Of a stretch of 64,000 nucleotides of DNA, positions 60,396 to 64,000 are shown one piece after another. The DNA is taken from assembly GCF_004681975.1 (NCBI RefSeq), contig NZ_SMLK01000003.1:62001-126000 (forward strand), given 5' to 3'. Position numbers and translations under genes: made by a program. Within the stretch, counting starts at the first letter, position 1, and each line of letters opens with the position of its first letter. The DNA comes from Ramlibacter humi (GTDB taxonomy: Bacteria; Pseudomonadota; Gammaproteobacteria; Burkholderiales; Burkholderiaceae_C). Under the pieces are notes generated by a model. The model did no database searches. It saw only the letters and a program-made list of their open reading frames with translations, and was not told the origin of the DNA.

Positions 60396-61853
60396 ATGCG
60401 CATCGACCACCTGATCGGCGGCAAGGCCGTCGCCGGCACCGACTACTTCGAGACCGTCAACCCGGCCACGCAGGAAACGCTGGCGGAAGTCGCCAGCGGC
60501 GGTGAGGCCGAAGTCAACGCCGCCGTCGCCGCGGCCAAGGAAGCTTTCCCGAAGTGGGCTGCGATGCCCGCCGTGCAGCGCGCCAAGCTCGTGCGCAAGC
60601 TGGGCGAGCTGATCGCGGCCCATGTGCCCGAGATCTCGAAGACCGAAACCAACGACACCGGCCAGGTGATCTCGCAAACCGGCAAGCAGCTGGTGCCGCG
60701 CGCGGCCGACAACTTCAGCTACTTCGCCGAAATGTGCGTGCGCGTGGACGGGCACACCTATCCCACCGACACGCACCTGAACTACACGCTGTTCCACCCG
60801 GTCGGCGTGTGTGCGCTGATCTCGCCATGGAACGTGCCGTTCATGACGGCCACCTGGAAGACCGCGCCCTGCCTGGCCTTCGGCAATACCGCCGTGCTGA
60901 AGATGAGCGAGTTGTCGCCGTTGACGGCCGCCCGACTGGGTGAGCTGGCGCTGGAAGCCGGCATCCCGCCCGGCGTGCTGAACATCGTGCACGGCTACGG
61001 CAAGCAGGCCGGCGAGCCGCTAGTGCGGCACCCCGACGTGCGCGCCATCTCCTTCACCGGCTCCACTGCCACCGGCAACCGCATCGTGAAGGAAGCGGGG
61101 CTGAAGAAGTTCAGCATGGAGCTGGGCGGCAAGTCGCCGTTCGTGATCTTCGACGACGCCGACCTCGACCGCGCGCTGGACGCCGCCGTGTTCATGATCT
61201 TCTCCAACAACGGCGAGCGCTGCACCGCCGGCAGCCGCATCCTGGTGCAGAAGTCGATCTATGCCAACTTCGTCGAGAAGTTCGTGGCGCGCGCGAAGAA
61301 GATCGCCGTCGGCGACCCGCTCGACGAGAAAACCATCATCGGTCCCATGATCTCGCAGGGCCACCTGGCCAAGGTGCGCAGCTACATCGAGCTGGGTCCC
61401 AAGGAAGGCGCCACGCTGCTGTGCGGCGGACTTGACGCGCCGCTGCTGCCCGATCGCGTGAAGAAGGGCAACTACGTCGCGCCCACGGTGTTCGCCGACG
61501 TCGACAACCGCATGAAGATCGCGCAGGACGAGATCTTCGGGCCCGTCGCCTGCCTCATCCCCTTCACCGACGAAGCGCAAGCCATCCGCATCGCCAACGA
61601 CACGCAGTACGGCCTTTCCAGCTACGTGTGGACCGAGAACGCCGGCCGCGCGCTGCGCGTGGCCGCGGCCATCGAGGCCGGGATGTGCTTCGTCAACAGC
61701 CAGAACGTGCGCGACCTGCGCCAGCCGTTCGGCGGCACCAAGGCTTCGGGGGTCGGCCGCGAAGGCGGCACCTGGAGCTACGAGGTGTTCCTCGAGCCCA
61801 AGAACGTCGCGATGTCGCTCGGCTCGCACCACATCCCGCATTGGGGGGTCTGA
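60396..61853 (+). CDS. hpaE: 5-carboxymethyl-2-hydroxymuconate semialdehyde dehydrogenase
   Basis: 485-residue NAD-dependent aldehyde dehydrogenase that oxidises the ring-cleavage product of homoprotocatechuate. The catalytic Cys lies in FSNNGERCTAGSRILVQ and the Glu in MELGGKSPFVIFDD. The N-terminus MRIDHLIGGKAVAGTDYFET is typical of HpaE. Its stop overlaps the next ATG by one base (TGATG). Confidence 0.93.
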   Translation: MRIDHLIGGKAVAGTDYFETVNPATQETLAEVASGGEAEVNAAVAAAKEAFPKWAAMPAVQRAKLVRKLGELIAAHVPEISKTETNDTGQVISQTGKQLVPRAADNFSYFAEMCVRVDGHTYPTDTHLNYTLFHPVGVCALISPWNVPFMTATWKTAPCLAFGNTAVLKMSELSPLTAARLGELALEAGIPPGVLNIVHGYGKQAGEPLVRHPDVRAISFTGSTATGNRIVKEAGLKKFSMELGGKSPFVIFDDADLDRALDAAVFMIFSNNGERCTAGSRILVQKSIYANFVEKFVARAKKIAVGDPLDEKTIIGPMISQGHLAKVRSYIELGPKEGATLLCGGLDAPLLPDRVKKGNYVAPTVFADVDNRMKIAQDEIFGPVACLIPFTDEAQAIRIANDTQYGLSSYVWTENAGRALRVAAAIEAGMCFVNSQNVRDLRQPFGGTKASGVGREGGTWSYEVFLEPKNVAMSLGSHHIPHWGV

Positions 61854-62842
61854 TGGATCGCCGCACTTTCGTTCTCGCGGCCGCGGCCACCGCCGCGCCC
61901 GCGTTCGTCCGCGCGCAAGGCACCCCTTCGACAAGCTCAGGACAGGCGTGGCCGTCCAAGCCGGTGAAACTGGTCGTGCCGTTCACGCCGGGCGGCACCA
62001 CCGACTACGTCACGCGCCTGGTCGGCGTCGAGCTGGCCAAGACGCTGGGCCAGCCGGTGATCGTCGACAACAAGCCCGGCGCCGGCACGGTGATCGGCGT
62101 GGACGTCGTCGCCAAGTCGCCGCCGGACGGTTCCGCCTTCGTCACCGTCGCCAACAGCTTCTGCGTCAACCAGACGCTGGTGAGGAAGCTCCCGTACGAC
62201 GGCCTCAGGGACTTGCGGCCGGTGACGCTGATGGGCATGTCCGAGCACGTGCTGGCCACGCATCCGGGCAGCGGCCTGAAGACCGTCGCCGACATCGTGG
62301 CGCAGGCCAAGGCCAAGCCGGGCAGCCTGAGCTACGCGTCGTTCGGCTCCGGTACGTCGGCGCACCTGGCGGGCGAAATGCTGAAGGCGCAGCTGGGCGT
62401 GGACATCACGCACGTGCCGTACAAGGGCCAGGCGCCGGCGCTGAGCGACCTGCTGGGCGGGCAGGTGTCCATGATGTTCGGCAACTGGCCCGAGTTCCGC
62501 ACCCACGTGCAGGCCGGCAAGCTGGTGGCCATCGGCATGGCGACCGCCAAGCGGTCGGTGTACGCACCGCAGATCCCGACGCTGGCCGAGCAGGGCGTGA
62601 AGGTCGAATCGAATTCCTGGAACGGGCTGCTCGCACCTGCGGCCACGCCGGACGCCGTCGTGCAGCGCATGAACGCGGAAGTGAACAAGGCGCTGGCCTC
62701 ACCCGCGGTGCTGGAAGCTTTCCAGAAAGGCGGCATCGCCTCGCTGTCGGGCACGCCCGCGCAGTTCGCGGAGTTCATCCAGTCCGAGATCGCGCGCTAT
62801 GCGGACGTCATCCGCCGCGCCAACATCACGGCGGAAGGCTGA
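61853..62842 (+). CDS. Bug/TctC-family periplasmic substrate-binding protein
   Basis: 329-residue tripartite tricarboxylate transporter-type binding protein. The N-terminus MDRRTFVLAAAATAAPAFVR is a Tat-like signal. The mature domain begins WPSKPVKLVVPFTPGGTTDY and has GTSAHLAGEMLKAQLGVDI and PVIVDNKPGAGTVIG. The membrane partners TctA and TctB are not in the window, as is usual for the many orphan Bug proteins in this group. Its place inside the hpa operon suggests it binds an aromatic acid of the pathway. Residues 23-32 are encoded by an inserted repeat. Confidence 0.9.
   Translation: MDRRTFVLAAAATAAPAFVRAQGTPSTSSGQAWPSKPVKLVVPFTPGGTTDYVTRLVGVELAKTLGQPVIVDNKPGAGTVIGVDVVAKSPPDGSAFVTVANSFCVNQTLVRKLPYDGLRDLRPVTLMGMSEHVLATHPGSGLKTVADIVAQAKAKPGSLSYASFGSGTSAHLAGEMLKAQLGVDITHVPYKGQAPALSDLLGGQVSMMFGNWPEFRTHVQAGKLVAIGMATAKRSVYAPQIPTLAEQGVKVESNSWNGLLAPAATPDAVVQRMNAEVNKALASPAVLEAFQKGGIASLSGTPAQFAEFIQSEIARYADVIRRANITAEG
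61925..61946. repeat. Dispersed 22-bp element inside a coding region
   Basis: CCTTCGACAAGCTCAGGACAGG, a form of the widespread CCCTTCGACAAGCTCAGGGCGA-type element found between genes in many bacteria. Here it is translated as PSTSSGQA, in frame, at the junction of signal peptide and mature protein of the TctC-type gene. Confidence 0.8.
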
Positions 62843-62853
62843 AGGAGTCGTCC

Positions 62854-63783
62854 ATGGGCAAGTTAGCGTTGGCGGCCAAGATCACCCACGTGCCTTCGAT
62901 GTACCTGAGCGAGCTGGACGGCCCGCGCAAGGACACGCGCAAGGACGCGATCGACGGCCACAAGGAGATCGGCCGCCGCTGCCGCGAGCTGGGCGTGGAC
63001 ACCATCGTGGTGTTCGACTCGCACTGGCTGGTCAATGCCAACTACCACTTCAACTGCGCGCCGCATTTCGAGGGCCGCTACACCAGCAACGAGCTGCCGC
63101 ACTTCATCAGCAACATGCGCTTCGAGATCCCGGGCAACCCGGCGCTCGGCAAGCTGCTGGCGAAGAAGTGCAACGAGATGGGCGTGGAATCGCTGGCGCA
63201 TGACGCCACCACGCTGCACCCCGAGTACGGCACGCTGGTGCCCATGCGCTACATGAATGAGGACCTGCACTTCAAGGTGGTGTCGGTCTCGGCGCTGTGC
63301 ATGGCGCATTACCTGAACGACAGCGCGCGCCTGGGCTGGGCCATCCGCCGCGCCATCGAGGACGAGTACGACGGCACGGTGGCGGTGTTCGCCAGCGGCT
63401 CGCTGTCGCACCGCTTCGCGCAGAACGGCCTGGCGCCGGAATACGCCTTCAGGATATGGAGCCCCTTCCTCGAGCAGCTGGACCGCGAGGTGGTGCGCAT
63501 GTGGCAGGCGGGCGACCAGTGGCCCGCCTTCTGCGGCATGCTGCCCGAGTACGCCAGCAAGGGCCACGGCGAAGGCTTCATGCACGACACCGCGATGCTG
63601 CTGGGCACGCTGGGCTGGTCCGAGTACACCGGAAAGGCCGAAGTGGTGACGCCCTACTTCGGCGCTTCGGGCACGGGCCAGATCAACGCCGTCTTCCCCG
63701 TCACGCCGGTGAAGGGCGACCAGATCCCGCGCCCGGTCGCTTCGGCGGCCGACGGCTACACCTCCATCCAGACCCGCCTCTGA
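62854..63783 (+). CDS. hpaD: 3,4-dihydroxyphenylacetate 2,3-dioxygenase (class III extradiol)
   Basis: 309-residue ring-cleaving dioxygenase for homoprotocatechuate. The N-terminus LALAAKITHVPSMYLSELDG holds the first metal His, and VFDSHWLVNANYHFNCAP the next conserved His. ASGSLSHRFAQNGLAPEYAF is typical of the LigB-fold (class III) HpaD. GAAGGAG lies upstream of the ATG. Confidence 0.93.
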   Translation: MGKLALAAKITHVPSMYLSELDGPRKDTRKDAIDGHKEIGRRCRELGVDTIVVFDSHWLVNANYHFNCAPHFEGRYTSNELPHFISNMRFEIPGNPALGKLLAKKCNEMGVESLAHDATTLHPEYGTLVPMRYMNEDLHFKVVSVSALCMAHYLNDSARLGWAIRRAIEDEYDGTVAVFASGSLSHRFAQNGLAPEYAFRIWSPFLEQLDREVVRMWQAGDQWPAFCGMLPEYASKGHGEGFMHDTAMLLGTLGWSEYTGKAEVVTPYFGASGTGQINAVFPVTPVKGDQIPRPVASAADGYTSIQTRL

Positions 63784-63790
63784 GGCCGCC

Positions 63791-64000
63791 ATGCCGCATT
63801 GCGTGATCCTCTACACCCCCAACCTCGAACCCAAGCTCGAGATGGGCGCGCTGTGCCGCAAGCTGGCCGACGCGATGCTCACCCTGCGCGACGAAGCCGG
63901 CAAGCAGGTGTTTCCCACCGGGGGCACGCGCGTGCTGGCGTATCCGGCCGCGCACTACGCGGTGGCCGACGGCGCGAAAGACTACGGCTTCATGTACCTG
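63791..64000 (+). CDS. hpaF: 5-carboxymethyl-2-hydroxymuconate delta-isomerase (cut by right edge)
   Basis: First 70 residues of HpaF, the CHMI isomerase of the pathway. It begins MPHCVILYTPNLEPKLEMGA with the catalytic Pro2 of the tautomerase family (Pro after Met). It lies seven bases after hpaD, so the operon goes on past the window. Confidence 0.9.
   Translation, partial: MPHCVILYTPNLEPKLEMGALCRKLADAMLTLRDEAGKQVFPTGGTRVLAYPAAHYAVADGAKDYGFMYL

Overview
The window is high-GC DNA with almost no intergenic space. Its gene content points to a betaproteobacterium of the order Burkholderiales, family Comamonadaceae, probably close to Ramlibacter or Variovorax. The signs are the dapB-exbBD-leuS-lptE block next to fur/bamE, a ptsN-hprK pair, uvrA divergent from an MFS-ssb pair, a split hpaG, and an orphan Bug/TctC-type binding protein in a catabolic operon. 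The genus is an inference from gene order and protein character, not from a search. I saw no rRNA, tRNA, CRISPR array, insertion sequence or prophage.

Left part (1-10,540): a mostly leftward housekeeping block. It reads bamE, dapB, exbB, exbD, leuS, lptE, an ornithine aminotransferase and the start of holA. fur is divergent from bamE. Next to it are hprK, ptsN and hpf, then two tiny unrecognised genes followed by a good terminator. 10,538-10,971 is the only gene-free stretch over 300 bp.

10,972-24,600: a patatin-like lipase and corA run rightward. corA has a leader with two mutually exclusive hairpins, one of which would hide its ribosome site. Facing them is a leftward cluster that is the most interesting part of the window: speD (AdoMet decarboxylase), an SPFH-SHOCT protein, a double zinc-ribbon/DUF4178 membrane protein, DUF350, a membrane-fused spermidine synthase and a FAD amine-oxidase-like protein. 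Just upstream are mtnN (which clears the methylthioadenosine made by aminopropyl transfer), a DUF1232 protein and a TonB-dependent receptor. Together they look like a polyamine-making module tied to the membrane.

22,990-33,381: a dipeptide ABC transporter (dppBCDFA), fadD and pntAB, all leftward. 33,483-37,137: a metallophosphoesterase, a conserved unknown, a Nudix hydrolase and mnmA, rightward. 37,195-46,990: ssb, an MFS carrier, uvrA, a DUF3606 protein, pyrF, an M48 protease, an AmpG-like carrier and an acyl-CoA ligase.

47,092-58,450: an OmpR-type two-component system, an MFS/CMD pair divergent from a LysR regulator, waaF, a zinc-finger protein, ilvE, an unknown, radA, a possible lipoprotein, a VOC protein, a DUF1223 protein and a WYL regulator. 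58,534-64,000: the homoprotocatechuate meta-cleavage operon hpaR-hpaG1-hpaG2-hpaE-tctC-hpaD-hpaF, cut by the window edge, with a perfect palindrome at the hpaR start.

A recurring feature is a -10-like hexamer 6-7 nt before the start codon, which predicts leaderless mRNAs for about nine genes.
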